A DNA stretch of 64,000 nucleotides, taken from NCBI GenBank assembly GCA_947561715.1, contig OX387199.1, positions 12,963,001 through 13,027,000 of the forward strand, given 5' to 3'. Below are positions 1 to 15,681 of this stretch, piece by piece. This DNA is from Ascidia mentula (taxonomy: Eukaryota > Chordata > Ascidiacea > Phlebobranchia > Ascidiidae). The notes beneath the pieces were generated by a model. It was not told the origin of the DNA and searched no databases. It saw only the letters and a program-made list of their open reading frames with translations. Positions within the stretch are counted from its first letter, which is position 1; the number at the start of each line of letters is the position of its first letter. The position numbers and the translations under genes are program-made.

Positions 1-93
<93 letters not shown>

Positions 94-128
94 GCACAGC
101 AGGGGGGCGGGCGCCAACTAAACGAAAC

Positions 129-168
129 GGCTCTTTTCAGAGCCACCTAATTATTGGCTAAAGAGAAA
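129..168 (+). terminator. H3 histone 3' hairpin plus purine-rich downstream element
   Basis: GGCTCTTTTCAGAGCC at 129-144 forms a perfect 6-bp stem with a TTTC loop, followed by ACC. This is the canonical SLBP-binding 3' end of replication-dependent histone mRNA. A purine-rich AAAGAGAAA at 160-168 is in the place and of the type of the histone downstream element that pairs with U7 snRNA. No AATAAA lies nearby. It starts 36 nt after the stop codon; every H3 copy has the same arrangement. Confidence 0.95.
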
Positions 169-429
169 TTTGGATAAATCTGAATGAATGTGGGTGTCTA
201 GTTCTAGTAGTTAGTTCGTTTTTGCGTAGACCTGCGTCACGATATTCAGAGTGCGTGACGAAACAGCGGGTGGTGATTGGTGGAGGGAAATTTTGGGTTA
301 AAAAATGTCATGGTGGCCGCCGCCGCCGCAGCCGCAGCGTTGTGTTGCAAGGGATATATTTATTTGGGTATATTTGATGAGTAGCGAAACGGCAGCAAGG
401 CACAAGTTTTCTCTTATTCCTAAAAATTG
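169..429. other. H3-H2A convergent spacer, no gene seen
   Basis: Tail-to-tail spacer between the H3 and H2A 3' processing signals. It holds a short GCC/GCA-rich trinucleotide tract (about 314-340) and an AT-rich stretch with TATATTT repeats. The 82-codon open frame starting at 305 runs antisense into H2A and looks spurious. In units 9 and 11 the trinucleotide tract is longer (44715 and 59293 regions, +6 bp). Confidence 0.7.
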
Positions 430-448
430 GGTGGCTCTGAAAAGAGCC
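430..448 (-). terminator. H2A histone 3' hairpin
   Basis: On the minus strand GGCTCTTTTCAGAGCC occupies 448-433, followed by ACC. It lies 28 nt beyond the H2A stop codon and marks the 3' end of the H2A mRNA. It faces the H3 hairpin of the preceding unit across about 290 bp. Confidence 0.95.
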
Positions 449-476
449 GTTAATGGTTGCGCGAGCTCCCTTGCCC

Positions 477-1222
<746 letters not shown>

Positions 1223-1582
1223 ATGGCAGCCAGCAAAGGCACAAAGAAGGCAGTGAAGAAGCAGACGCCCGCCGACAAGCACAAGAAGCGCAGGCGTAAG
1301 CGAAAGGAAAGCTTCAGCATCTACGTGTACAAGGTGCTCAAGCAGGTACATCCCGACACCGGAATCTCGAGCCGCGCCATGAACATCATGAACTCGTTTG
1401 TGAGCGACGTGTTTGAGCGCATCGCTGGTGAGGCGTCGCGCTTGGCCCTGTACAACAAGCGTTCAACGGTGAGCAGTCGCGAGATCCAAACCGCGGTCCG
1501 CCTGCTCTTGCCCGGCGAGTTGGCCAAGCACGCAGTGTCCGAAGGTACCAAGGCCGTCACCAAGTACACCAGCTCCAAGTGA
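1223..1582 (+). CDS. H2B: Histone H2B, replication-dependent (unit 1)
   Basis: 119 residues, at the short end for animal H2B because the basic N-terminal tail is compact. A Lys/Arg-rich tail ends in [10 protein letters not shown]. The histone fold follows ([19 protein letters not shown], then the long central helix with [19 protein letters not shown]). The C-terminal helix carries [25 protein letters not shown], including the lysine that is ubiquitinated in animal H2B. The ATG at 1223 follows an A-rich leader. The promoter carries octamer and TATA elements, and the mRNA ends at the hairpin 1617-1632. No intron. All eleven copies encode this same protein. Confidence 0.98.
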   Translation: MAASKGTKKAVKKQTPADKHKKRRRKRKESFSIYVYKVLKQVHPDTGISSRAMNIMNSFVSDVFERIAGEASRLALYNKRSTVSSREIQTAVRLLLPGELAKHAVSEGTKAVTKYTSSK

Positions 1583-1616
1583 GCAAGCGATCGATCGCCC
1601 GACTCAACAACAGAAC

Positions 1617-1635
1617 GGCTCTTTTCAGAGCCACC
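1617..1635 (+). terminator. H2B histone 3' hairpin
   Basis: GGCTCTTTTCAGAGCC at 1617-1632 followed by ACC, 35 nt after the H2B stop, with a purine-rich GAGGGAGAA about 15 nt downstream as candidate U7-pairing element. Confidence 0.95.
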
Positions 1636-2640
1636 CGCTTGTTGCGAGGGAGAATCATTTGGAACCTTTCAATTCAATGATAATATTGCGCAGACCGGCG
1701 CCGCCGCCACTTTATCTGCGGGAAACGCAATCGTCGCGCCCCGCTACCACGCGTAGCCATTTACAACTTAACTTATTTTATTCAATTTTTTTGAAAAGTT
1801 TGTTCTGTCAAGTAAATTCGAGCGACAAGTTTGTTGTTTCACTCAATCCCTCGATTTTGAGTGTAATTTGGTTGAGAGGCGAAAACGAACCCAAACCAAT
1901 TATCTGCGCAGCTGGAGGCCTTGATTGGTAAACTGCTGCCTTGTAACTTTACATGTAACTTTACTGCTTGTTACTGCTTTCCAACAATTTCGGTACGTTG
2001 CGATAAAAGTTTCATTTACTACTTGTTTTGCAATTGTTTATATTTATCGCCTTAACGGAAAATCGACGCTTTGTCATAAAATCGAAGTCCACAAATTTTG
2101 AAGCCACGGGTGGTCGAGTTGTAAGCTTACAGCACACCTGCATTTTGAGTGAGGGTCATAAAAAATTTTCGTCTTGCATTCTGCAAACAAGTTCTCTCTT
2201 ACAACTTTTTCCACATTTCCACAGACTTTCTAAGCTATTAATTTTGGGTCGCGACATGTCCTCGCCACCAGTCCGGCTTTGATTTTCTGCAGTTTTTTCC
2301 TGTACTAAGCGGTCACGCGACGCAGGCCATTTCTCGATTTGCTCATACTCCCCAAGCCTAAGTTCGTTGCAAAGCGGCGATGCAGGCCACCCGCCGCGCC
2401 ACGGAACAGTTGTACTTCGTTCCTAAAGCGCGACGGCCGCCACGCCAGTGCAAGCCACGGCGACTGGGCCTTTCGCAGCCCTTGGCGCCCCACCTCTCCG
2501 CCACCCGTGGCGTTAGCGGTGGTCGCGATGACCTGAGTTCGCGTGGGTAATTGGGTGAGGCATCGCACTAGGCCCCTGTACAGCAATCGTTGCGAATGCG
2601 CGCGTGTACCAAACGTACGACGACCGTACTTCTTGATTGC
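1636..2640. other. H2B-H1 spacer, no recognised gene
   Basis: About 1 kb without a convincing gene. The first half is AT-rich, with a short tandem TGTAACTTTAC around 1943-1963. The second half (about 2310-2640) is GC-rich. I looked for 5S rRNA, U snRNA and tRNA hallmarks and saw none. A 159-codon minus-strand frame (2305-2784) has no recognisable domain. The full spacer to the H1 start recurs at 6325-7526, 11017-12218, 15732-16933, 25645-26846, 30360-31561, 35075-36276, 41351-42552, 46049-47250, 50741-51942 and 60627-61828, with almost no variation. Confidence 0.6.
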
Positions 2641-2834
2641 TAGCACAATACCAGCAAGTCTACCGACCGATACAACGACGGTGGCAAACATCGTTTCGCG
2701 TTGGTCCGTAAACGCTCTAAAAAAGGACGGCGTTGTCTCGCGGCTGCCAAAAGCTATTTCTTCACTTTGGAAGCACCTACGCACGCACTCACGTCGAGTT
2801 ACTTACTTACTTACCCAAGAGATCATCAAGAATC
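2641..2834 (+). promoter_or_regulatory. Putative H1 promoter and leader
   Basis: An A-rich TATA-like CTCTAAAAAAGG lies at 2715-2726, about 110 bp before the H1 ATG, with a reverse CCAAT-like TTGGT just upstream (about 2701). The leader contains an ACTTACTTACTTACC repeat. The assignment is tentative because no canonical H1 box was seen. Confidence 0.45.
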
Positions 2835-3443
2835 ATGACGGACTCGAAGAAGCAAAGCAGCAGGAAGCCCGCCGCGCCCGCGGCACACCCCACCTACGCG
2901 GTGATGATTAAGGCTGCCATCGCGCAGCTGAAGGAACGCAACGGCTCGTCTCGCCAAGCCATCGTCAAATACGTCAAGGCCAACTACAAGGTGAGCAACA
3001 CGCCCGAAAGTCACATCAAGTTGGCTTTGAAGCGAATGGTGACGCAAGACGTGCTTACCCGCACCAAGGGCGTGGGCGCTTCTGGCTCCTTCAAGCTTGC
3101 CAGCAAGGCCTCGGCCGAAGCGCCAAAGAAGAAGACCAAGGCAAAGAAGCCAAAGCAAGCGGTTGCCAAGAAGCCGGCCGCAGCAGCGACGAAGAAGGAG
3201 ACCGGCACCAAGAAGTCGGCTGGCAAAAAGGCCGCGGCCAAGAAGCCTGCTTCCAGCAGCAAGAAGACTGCCGCCAAAAAGACCGCGTCGCCGAAAAAGT
3301 CAGCCGCAAAGAAACCTGCGAGCAAAAAGGCAGCGGCTGGAAAGAAATCGCCTGCCAAAAAGAGCGCAGTGAAGGCCAAAAAGCCGGCCGCCAAAAAACC
3401 GGCAAAGAAGCCCAGTGCCAAGAAGCCGGCAGCGAAAAAGTGA
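2835..3443 (+). CDS. H1: Linker histone H1 (unit 1)
   Basis: 202 residues from the ATG at 2835. A short basic N-tail ([16 protein letters not shown]) is followed by a winged-helix H15 domain at about residues 17-90 ([20 protein letters not shown], then [16 protein letters not shown] and [10 protein letters not shown]). About 110 residues of Lys/Ala/Pro-rich tail follow, with many AAKKPA-type repeats and SPKK/SPAKK motifs of the kind phosphorylated by cyclin-dependent kinases. H1 binds linker DNA at the nucleosome dyad. The frame stays open 34 codons upstream, but that extension is not histone-like and lies in the presumed leader, so the downstream ATG was chosen. Nine of the other ten copies agree; unit 7 is frameshifted. 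Confidence 0.95.
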   Translation: MTDSKKQSSRKPAAPAAHPTYAVMIKAAIAQLKERNGSSRQAIVKYVKANYKVSNTPESHIKLALKRMVTQDVLTRTKGVGASGSFKLASKASAEAPKKKTKAKKPKQAVAKKPAAAATKKETGTKKSAGKKAAAKKPASSSKKTAAKKTASPKKSAAKKPASKKAAAGKKSPAKKSAVKAKKPAAKKPAKKPSAKKPAAKK

Positions 3444-3480
3444 GCACCGAAGTCGGCGGGGGGTCCGCATCATAACAAAC

Positions 3481-3499
3481 GGCTCTTTTCAGGGCCACT
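3481..3499 (+). terminator. H1 histone 3' hairpin (one G-U pair)
   Basis: GGCTCTTTTCAGGGCC at 3481-3496: a 6-bp stem in which one pair is U-G, with loop TTTC, followed by ACT. It is 38 nt after the H1 stop, with AAAGAGAGAA downstream. Confidence 0.9.
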
Positions 3500-4059
<560 letters not shown>

Positions 4060-4095
4060 GCTCGTCTCGGTTTCGCGACCACAACATCAGCAATC

Positions 4096-4114
4096 GGCCC
4101 TTTTCAGGGCCACC
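4096..4114 (+). terminator. H4 histone 3' hairpin
   Basis: GGCCCTTTTCAGGGCC at 4096-4111, a fully paired variant of the histone hairpin, followed by ACCC. GTGAGAGAAT downstream is the candidate U7-pairing element. Confidence 0.95.
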
Positions 4115-4785
<671 letters not shown>

Positions 4786-4820
4786 GCACAGCAGGGGGGC
4801 GGGCGCCAACTAAACGAAAC

Positions 4821-4839
4821 GGCTCTTTTCAGAGCCACC
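4821..4839 (+). terminator. H3 histone 3' hairpin (unit 1)
   Basis: GGCTCTTTTCAGAGCC at 4821-4836, then ACC, 36 nt past the H3 stop. Confidence 0.95.
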
Positions 4840-5168
4840 TAATTATTGGCTAAAGAGAAATTTGGATAAATCTGAATGAATGTGGGTGTCTAGTTCTAGT
4901 AGTTAGTTCGTTTTTGCGTAGACCTGCGTCACGATATTCAGAGTGCGTGACGAAACAGCGGGTGGTGATTGGTGGAGGGAAATTTTGGGTTAAAAAATGT
5001 CATGGTGGCCGCCGCCGCCGCAGCCGCAGCGTTGTGTTGCAAGGGATATATTTATTTGGGTATATTTGATGAGTAGCGAAACGGCAGCAAGGCACAAGTT
5101 TTCTCTTATTCCTAAAAATTGGGTGGCTCTGAAAAGAGCCGTTAATGGTTGCGCGAGCTCCCTTGCCC

Positions 5169-5555
<387 letters not shown>

Positions 5556-5914
5556 TTATTTGCTTCGGTAGTAAACGTAACTGAAGTAAAAAACGAATTC
5601 GATCGAATGCTCGCGCACGCTTCGGTCGTGGTTTTATAGCTACTCGATTTTGTCGAAGCCGATCGGTCGACAACCAATCGAAATCGAGGAAGTTAGTGAA
5701 ACATTTTTGATTGGCTATGTAGTCTGGTTTGTTCAAATTTCAACAATGGCTTATTTGCATGCCCGGCGGCCAATCGCAACAACGATCCTCCATTCGGCTT
5801 ATTCCATTGGCTGCACGCTTCGAATGCTCATTTGCATGTGGCAAATATAAATACGGTCCGACACGGGGAGCTTCACACATTCGTGTTGTTTGAAAAAAAA
5901 ATTTAACCGCGAAA

Positions 5915-6274
5915 ATGGCAGCCAGCAAAGGCACAAAGAAGGCAGTGAAGAAGCAGACGCCCGCCGACAAGCACAAGAAGCGCAGGCGTAAGCGAAAGGA
6001 AAGCTTCAGCATCTACGTGTACAAGGTGCTCAAGCAGGTACATCCCGACACCGGAATCTCGAGCCGCGCCATGAACATCATGAACTCGTTTGTGAGCGAC
6101 GTGTTTGAGCGCATCGCTGGTGAGGCGTCGCGCTTGGCCCTGTACAACAAGCGTTCAACGGTGAGCAGTCGCGAGATCCAAACCGCGGTCCGCCTGCTCT
6201 TGCCCGGCGAGTTGGCCAAGCACGCAGTGTCCGAAGGTACCAAGGCCGTCACCAAGTACACCAGCTCCAAGTGA
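5915..6274 (+). CDS. H2B: Histone H2B (unit 2)
   Basis: Same 119-residue protein as in unit 1. Octamer/TATA promoter immediately upstream; hairpin at 6309-6324. Confidence 0.98.
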   Translation: MAASKGTKKAVKKQTPADKHKKRRRKRKESFSIYVYKVLKQVHPDTGISSRAMNIMNSFVSDVFERIAGEASRLALYNKRSTVSSREIQTAVRLLLPGELAKHAVSEGTKAVTKYTSSK

Positions 6275-7526
6275 GCAAGCGATCGATCGCCCGACTCAAC
6301 AACAGAACGGCTCTTTTCAGAGCCACCCGCTTGTTGCGAGGGAGAATCATTTGGAACCTTTCAATTCAATGATAATATTGCGCAGACCGGCGCCGCCGCC
6401 ACTTTATCTGCGGGAAACGCAATCGTCGCGCCCCGCTACCACGCGTAGCCATTTACAACTTAACTTATTTTATTCAATTTTTTTGAAAAGTTTGTTCTGT
6501 CAAGTAAATTCGAGCGACAAGTTTGTTGTTTCACTCAATCCCTCGATTTTGAGTGTAATTTGGTTGAGAGGCGAAAACGAACCCAAACCAATTATCTGCG
6601 CAGCTGGAGGCCTTGATTGGTAAACTGCTGCCTTGTAACTTTACATGTAACTTTACTGCTTGTTACTGCTTTCCAACAATTTCGGTACGTTGCGATAAAA
6701 GTTTCATTTACTACTTGTTTTGCAATTGTTTATATTTATCGCCTTAACGGAAAATCGACGCTTTGTCATAAAATCGAAGTCCACAAATTTTGAAGCCACG
6801 GGTGGTCGAGTTGTAAGCTTACAGCACACCTGCATTTTGAGTGAGGGTCATAAAAAATTTTCGTCTTGCATTCTGCAAACAAGTTCTCTCTTACAACTTT
6901 TTCCACATTTCCACAGACTTTCTAAGCTATTAATTTTGGGTCGCGACATGTCCTCGCCACCAGTCCGGCTTTGATTTTCTGCAGTTTTTTCCTGTACTAA
7001 GCGGTCACGCGACGCAGGCCATTTCTCGATTTGCTCATACTCCCCAAGCCTAAGTTCGTTGCAAAGCGGCGATGCAGGCCACCCGCCGCGCCACGGAACA
7101 GTTGTACTTCGTTCCTAAAGCGCGACGGCCGCCACGCCAGTGCAAGCCACGGCGACTGGGCCTTTCGCAGCCCTTGGCGCCCCACCTCTCCGCCACCCGT
7201 GGCGTTAGCGGTGGTCGCGATGACCTGAGTTCGCGTGGGTAATTGGGTGAGGCATCGCACTAGGCCCCTGTACAGCAATCGTTGCGAATGCGCGCGTGTA
7301 CCAAACGTACGACGACCGTACTTCTTGATTGCTAGCACAATACCAGCAAGTCTACCGACCGATACAACGACGGTGGCAAACATCGTTTCGCGTTGGTCCG
7401 TAAACGCTCTAAAAAAGGACGGCGTTGTCTCGCGGCTGCCAAAAGCTATTTCTTCACTTTGGAAGCACCTACGCACGCACTCACGTCGAGTTACTTACTT
7501 ACTTACCCAAGAGATCATCAAGAATC

Positions 7527-8135
7527 ATGACGGACTCGAAGAAGCAAAGCAGCAGGAAGCCCGCCGCGCCCGCGGCACACCCCACCTACGCGGTGATGAT
7601 TAAGGCTGCCATCGCGCAGCTGAAGGAACGCAACGGCTCGTCTCGCCAAGCCATCGTCAAATACGTCAAGGCCAACTACAAGGTGAGCAACACGCCCGAA
7701 AGTCACATCAAGTTGGCTTTGAAGCGAATGGTGACGCAAGACGTGCTTACCCGCACCAAGGGCGTGGGCGCTTCTGGCTCCTTCAAGCTTGCCAGCAAGG
7801 CCTCGGCCGAAGCGCCAAAGAAGAAGACCAAGGCAAAGAAGCCAAAGCAAGCGGTTGCCAAGAAGCCGGCCGCAGCAGCGACGAAGAAGGAGACCGGCAC
7901 CAAGAAGTCGGCTGGCAAAAAGGCCGCGGCCAAGAAGCCTGCTTCCAGCAGCAAGAAGACTGCCGCCAAAAAGACCGCGTCGCCGAAAAAGTCAGCCGCA
8001 AAGAAACCTGCGAGCAAAAAGGCAGCGGCTGGAAAGAAATCGCCTGCCAAAAAGAGCGCAGTGAAGGCCAAAAAGCCGGCCGCCAAAAAACCGGCAAAGA
8101 AGCCCAGTGCCAAGAAGCCGGCAGCGAAAAAGTGA
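7527..8135 (+). CDS. H1: Linker histone H1 (unit 2)
   Basis: Same 202-residue protein as in unit 1; start chosen at the MTDSKK methionine. Hairpin at 8173-8188. Confidence 0.95.
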   Translation: MTDSKKQSSRKPAAPAAHPTYAVMIKAAIAQLKERNGSSRQAIVKYVKANYKVSNTPESHIKLALKRMVTQDVLTRTKGVGASGSFKLASKASAEAPKKKTKAKKPKQAVAKKPAAAATKKETGTKKSAGKKAAAKKPASSSKKTAAKKTASPKKSAAKKPASKKAAAGKKSPAKKSAVKAKKPAAKKPAKKPSAKKPAAKK

Positions 8136-8367
8136 GCACCGAAGTCGGCGGGGGGTCCGCATCATAACAAACGGCTCTTTTCAGGGCCACTCAACTTTGT
8201 GCAAAAGAGAGAAGCGAGCCACCAGCTCAAAACGAAGGCCGGGTTGCCCGGCCAGACGGAGGGAGGGCCGACCGACTGACTGACTACCTTTAAGTATGCT
8301 CTTTGGCGCCCCAAACGGACGAATTTTTCTGTTTTGTTTCGCGGAGGTACGAAAACTGGCTACTTAG

Positions 8368-8751
<384 letters not shown>

Positions 8752-8997
8752 GCTCGTCTCGGTTTCGCGACCACAACATCAGCAATCGGCCCTTTTCAGG
8801 GCCACCCACACTTTAATCGTGAGAGAATAGTTTGGTTACTTGGCGTGTGAGTTGTTTTTTGTTCCCGGTTTTGAGAGGTGGCCCTTCGCGTTTTGTTCTT
8901 GCCGGCGGCGGCGGCGGCGGCAAACAAAGCCAGGCGCCGATTGGTTGAAGGGTGAATTTAGCGCGGGCCAATAGGAAAGCGGCGCGAAAGTATATAA

Positions 8998-9477
<480 letters not shown>

Positions 9478-9860
9478 GCACAGCAGGGGGGCGGGCGCCA
9501 ACTAAACGAAACGGCTCTTTTCAGAGCCACCTAATTATTGGCTAAAGAGAAATTTGGATAAATCTGAATGAATGTGGGTGTCTAGTTCTAGTAGTTAGTT
9601 CGTTTTTGCGTAGACCTGCGTCACGATATTCAGAGTGCGTGACGAAACAGCGGGTGGTGATTGGTGGAGGGAAATTTTGGGTTAAAAAATGTCATGGTGG
9701 CCGCCGCCGCCGCAGCCGCAGCGTTGTGTTGCAAGGGATATATTTATTTGGGTATATTTGATGAGTAGCGAAACGGCAGCAAGGCACAAGTTTTCTCTTA
9801 TTCCTAAAAATTGGGTGGCTCTGAAAAGAGCCGTTAATGGTTGCGCGAGCTCCCTTGCCC

Positions 9861-10247
<387 letters not shown>

Positions 10248-10606
10248 TTATTTGCTTCGGTAGTAAACGTAACTGAAGTAAAAAACGAATTCGATCGAAT
10301 GCTCGCGCACGCTTCGGTCGTGGTTTTATAGCTACTCGATTTTGTCGAAGCCGATCGGTCGACAACCAATCGAAATCGAGGAAGTTAGTGAAACATTTTT
10401 GATTGGCTATGTAGTCTGGTTTGTTCAAATTTCAACAATGGCTTATTTGCATGCCCGGCGGCCAATCGCAACAACGATCCTCCATTCGGCTTATTCCATT
10501 GGCTGCACGCTTCGAATGCTCATTTGCATGTGGCAAATATAAATACGGTCCGACACGGGGAGCTTCACACATTCGTGTTGTTTGAAAAAAAAATTTAACC
10601 GCGAAA

Positions 10607-10966
10607 ATGGCAGCCAGCAAAGGCACAAAGAAGGCAGTGAAGAAGCAGACGCCCGCCGACAAGCACAAGAAGCGCAGGCGTAAGCGAAAGGAAAGCTTCA
10701 GCATCTACGTGTACAAGGTGCTCAAGCAGGTACATCCCGACACCGGAATCTCGAGCCGCGCCATGAACATCATGAACTCGTTTGTGAGCGACGTGTTTGA
10801 GCGCATCGCTGGTGAGGCGTCGCGCTTGGCCCTGTACAACAAGCGTTCAACGGTGAGCAGTCGCGAGATCCAAACCGCGGTCCGCCTGCTCTTGCCCGGC
10901 GAGTTGGCCAAGCACGCAGTGTCCGAAGGTACCAAGGCCGTCACCAAGTACACCAGCTCCAAGTGA
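10607..10966 (+). CDS. H2B: Histone H2B (unit 3)
   Basis: Same protein as in unit 1. Hairpin at 11001-11016. Confidence 0.98.
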   Translation: MAASKGTKKAVKKQTPADKHKKRRRKRKESFSIYVYKVLKQVHPDTGISSRAMNIMNSFVSDVFERIAGEASRLALYNKRSTVSSREIQTAVRLLLPGELAKHAVSEGTKAVTKYTSSK

Positions 10967-12218
10967 GCAAGCGATCGATCGCCCGACTCAACAACAGAAC
11001 GGCTCTTTTCAGAGCCACCCGCTTGTTGCGAGGGAGAATCATTTGGAACCTTTCAATTCAATGATAATATTGCGCAGACCGGCGCCGCCGCCACTTTATC
11101 TGCGGGAAACGCAATCGTCGCGCCCCGCTACCACGCGTAGCCATTTACAACTTAACTTATTTTATTCAATTTTTTTGAAAAGTTTGTTCTGTCAAGTAAA
11201 TTCGAGCGACAAGTTTGTTGTTTCACTCAATCCCTCGATTTTGAGTGTAATTTGGTTGAGAGGCGAAAACGAACCCAAACCAATTATCTGCGCAGCTGGA
11301 GGCCTTGATTGGTAAACTGCTGCCTTGTAACTTTACATGTAACTTTACTGCTTGTTACTGCTTTCCAACAATTTCGGTACGTTGCGATAAAAGTTTCATT
11401 TACTACTTGTTTTGCAATTGTTTATATTTATCGCCTTAACGGAAAATCGACGCTTTGTCATAAAATCGAAGTCCACAAATTTTGAAGCCACGGGTGGTCG
11501 AGTTGTAAGCTTACAGCACACCTGCATTTTGAGTGAGGGTCATAAAAAATTTTCGTCTTGCATTCTGCAAACAAGTTCTCTCTTACAACTTTTTCCACAT
11601 TTCCACAGACTTTCTAAGCTATTAATTTTGGGTCGCGACATGTCCTCGCCACCAGTCCGGCTTTGATTTTCTGCAGTTTTTTCCTGTACTAAGCGGTCAC
11701 GCGACGCAGGCCATTTCTCGATTTGCTCATACTCCCCAAGCCTAAGTTCGTTGCAAAGCGGCGATGCAGGCCACCCGCCGCGCCACGGAACAGTTGTACT
11801 TCGTTCCTAAAGCGCGACGGCCGCCACGCCAGTGCAAGCCACGGCGACTGGGCCTTTCGCAGCCCTTGGCGCCCCACCTCTCCGCCACCCGTGGCGTTAG
11901 CGGTGGTCGCGATGACCTGAGTTCGCGTGGGTAATTGGGTGAGGCATCGCACTAGGCCCCTGTACAGCAATCGTTGCGAATGCGCGCGTGTACCAAACGT
12001 ACGACGACCGTACTTCTTGATTGCTAGCACAATACCAGCAAGTCTACCGACCGATACAACGACGGTGGCAAACATCGTTTCGCGTTGGTCCGTAAACGCT
12101 CTAAAAAAGGACGGCGTTGTCTCGCGGCTGCCAAAAGCTATTTCTTCACTTTGGAAGCACCTACGCACGCACTCACGTCGAGTTACTTACTTACTTACCC
12201 AAGAGATCATCAAGAATC

Positions 12219-12827
12219 ATGACGGACTCGAAGAAGCAAAGCAGCAGGAAGCCCGCCGCGCCCGCGGCACACCCCACCTACGCGGTGATGATTAAGGCTG
12301 CCATCGCGCAGCTGAAGGAACGCAACGGCTCGTCTCGCCAAGCCATCGTCAAATACGTCAAGGCCAACTACAAGGTGAGCAACACGCCCGAAAGTCACAT
12401 CAAGTTGGCTTTGAAGCGAATGGTGACGCAAGACGTGCTTACCCGCACCAAGGGCGTGGGCGCTTCTGGCTCCTTCAAGCTTGCCAGCAAGGCCTCGGCC
12501 GAAGCGCCAAAGAAGAAGACCAAGGCAAAGAAGCCAAAGCAAGCGGTTGCCAAGAAGCCGGCCGCAGCAGCGACGAAGAAGGAGACCGGCACCAAGAAGT
12601 CGGCTGGCAAAAAGGCCGCGGCCAAGAAGCCTGCTTCCAGCAGCAAGAAGACTGCCGCCAAAAAGACCGCGTCGCCGAAAAAGTCAGCCGCAAAGAAACC
12701 TGCGAGCAAAAAGGCAGCGGCTGGAAAGAAATCGCCTGCCAAAAAGAGCGCAGTGAAGGCCAAAAAGCCGGCCGCCAAAAAACCGGCAAAGAAGCCCAGT
12801 GCCAAGAAGCCGGCAGCGAAAAAGTGA
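12219..12827 (+). CDS. H1: Linker histone H1 (unit 3)
   Basis: Same 202-residue protein as in unit 1. Hairpin at 12865-12880. Confidence 0.95.
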   Translation: MTDSKKQSSRKPAAPAAHPTYAVMIKAAIAQLKERNGSSRQAIVKYVKANYKVSNTPESHIKLALKRMVTQDVLTRTKGVGASGSFKLASKASAEAPKKKTKAKKPKQAVAKKPAAAATKKETGTKKSAGKKAAAKKPASSSKKTAAKKTASPKKSAAKKPASKKAAAGKKSPAKKSAVKAKKPAAKKPAKKPSAKKPAAKK

Positions 12828-12930
12828 GCACCGAAGTCGGCGGGGGGTCCGCATCATAACAAACGGCTCTTTTCAGGGCCACTCAACTTTGTGCAAAAGA
12901 GAGAAGCGAGCCACCAGCTCAAAACGAAGG

Positions 12931-13003
12931 CCGGGGTGCCCGGCCAGACGGAGGGAGGGAGGGCGGGCCGGCAGGCCGACCGACTGACTGACTGACTGAC
13001 TAC
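12931..13003. repeat. Long allele of H1-H4 spacer simple repeat (unit 3)
   Basis: Relative to units 1 and 2, this spacer gains 24 bp: GGGAGGGAGGG plus GCGGGCCGGCAG and two extra GACT copies, with one T-to-G change (GGGGTGCCCGG). The same allele is at 27559-27631, 32274-32346 and 36988-37060 (units 5, 6 and 7). Confidence 0.9.
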
Positions 13004-13083
13004 CTTTAAGTATGCTCTTTGGCGCCCCAAACGGACGAATTTTTCTGTTTTGTTTCGCGGAGGTACGAAAACTGGCTACTTAG

Positions 13084-13467
<384 letters not shown>

Positions 13468-13664
13468 GCTCGTCTCGGTTTCGCGACCACAACATCAGCA
13501 ATCGGCCCTTTTCAGGGCCACCCACACTTTAATCGTGAGAGAATAGTTTGGTTACTTGGCGTGTGAGTTGTTTTTTGTTCCCGGTTTTGAGAGGTGGCCC
13601 TTCGCGTTTTGTTCTTGCCGGCGGCGGCGGCGGCGGCAAACAAAGCCAGGCGCCGATTGGTTGA

Positions 13665-14192
<528 letters not shown>

Positions 14193-14575
14193 GCACAGCA
14201 GGGGGGCGGGCGCCAACTAAACGAAACGGCTCTTTTCAGAGCCACCTAATTATTGGCTAAAGAGAAATTTGGATAAATCTGAATGAATGTGGGTGTCTAG
14301 TTCTAGTAGTTAGTTCGTTTTTGCGTAGACCTGCGTCACGATATTCAGAGTGCGTGACGAAACAGCGGGTGGTGATTGGTGGAGGGAAATTTTGGGTTAA
14401 AAAATGTCATGGTGGCCGCCGCCGCCGCAGCCGCAGCGTTGTGTTGCAAGGGATATATTTATTTGGGTATATTTGATGAGTAGCGAAACGGCAGCAAGGC
14501 ACAAGTTTTCTCTTATTCCTAAAAATTGGGTGGCTCTGAAAAGAGCCGTTAATGGTTGCGCGAGCTCCCTTGCCC

Positions 14576-14962
<387 letters not shown>

Positions 14963-15321
14963 TTATTTGCTTCGGTAGTAAACGTAACTGAAGTAAAAAA
15001 CGAATTCGATCGAATGCTCGCGCACGCTTCGGTCGTGGTTTTATAGCTACTCGATTTTGTCGAAGCCGATCGGTCGACAACCAATCGAAATCGAGGAAGT
15101 TAGTGAAACATTTTTGATTGGCTATGTAGTCTGGTTTGTTCAAATTTCAACAATGGCTTATTTGCATGCCCGGCGGCCAATCGCAACAACGATCCTCCAT
15201 TCGGCTTATTCCATTGGCTGCACGCTTCGAATGCTCATTTGCATGTGGCAAATATAAATACGGTCCGACACGGGGAGCTTCACACATTCGTGTTGTTTGA
15301 AAAAAAAATTTAACCGCGAAA

Positions 15322-15681
15322 ATGGCAGCCAGCAAAGGCACAAAGAAGGCAGTGAAGAAGCAGACGCCCGCCGACAAGCACAAGAAGCGCAGGCGTAAGC
15401 GAAAGGAAAGCTTCAGCATCTACGTGTACAAGGTGCTCAAGCAGGTACATCCCGACACCGGAATCTCGAGCCGCGCCATGAACATCATGAACTCGTTTGT
15501 GAGCGACGTGTTTGAGCGCATCGCTGGTGAGGCGTCGCGCTTGGCCCTGTACAACAAGCGTTCAACGGTGAGCAGTCGCGAGATCCAAACCGCGGTCCGC
15601 CTGCTCTTGCCCGGCGAGTTGGCCAAGCACGCAGTGTCCGAAGGTACCAAGGCCGTCACCAAGTACACCAGCTCCAAGTGA
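15322..15681 (+). CDS. H2B: Histone H2B (unit 4)
   Basis: Same protein as in unit 1. Hairpin at 15716-15731. Confidence 0.98.
   Translation: MAASKGTKKAVKKQTPADKHKKRRRKRKESFSIYVYKVLKQVHPDTGISSRAMNIMNSFVSDVFERIAGEASRLALYNKRSTVSSREIQTAVRLLLPGELAKHAVSEGTKAVTKYTSSK

Noticed and set aside
1636..2640. 5S rRNA, U snRNA or tRNA gene in the spacer (sometimes linked to histone arrays)
   Set aside because: No 5S internal control region, no U snRNA signature and no tRNA A/B-box fold recognised by eye on either strand.
2305..2784. 159-codon minus-strand open frame upstream of H1 (repeated in every unit)
   Set aside because: No recognisable domain, overlaps the H1 promoter and leader, and its repetition only reflects array homogenisation.
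2733..2834. N-terminal extension of H1 by 34 codons
   Set aside because: The extension is not histone-like and covers the presumed leader; MTDSKK gives a normal H1 start.
3097..3372. Arg/Pro-rich 91-codon frame inside H1 and the Ala/Phe-rich antisense frames
   Set aside because: Shadows of the Lys/Ala/Pro codon repeats of the H1 tail.
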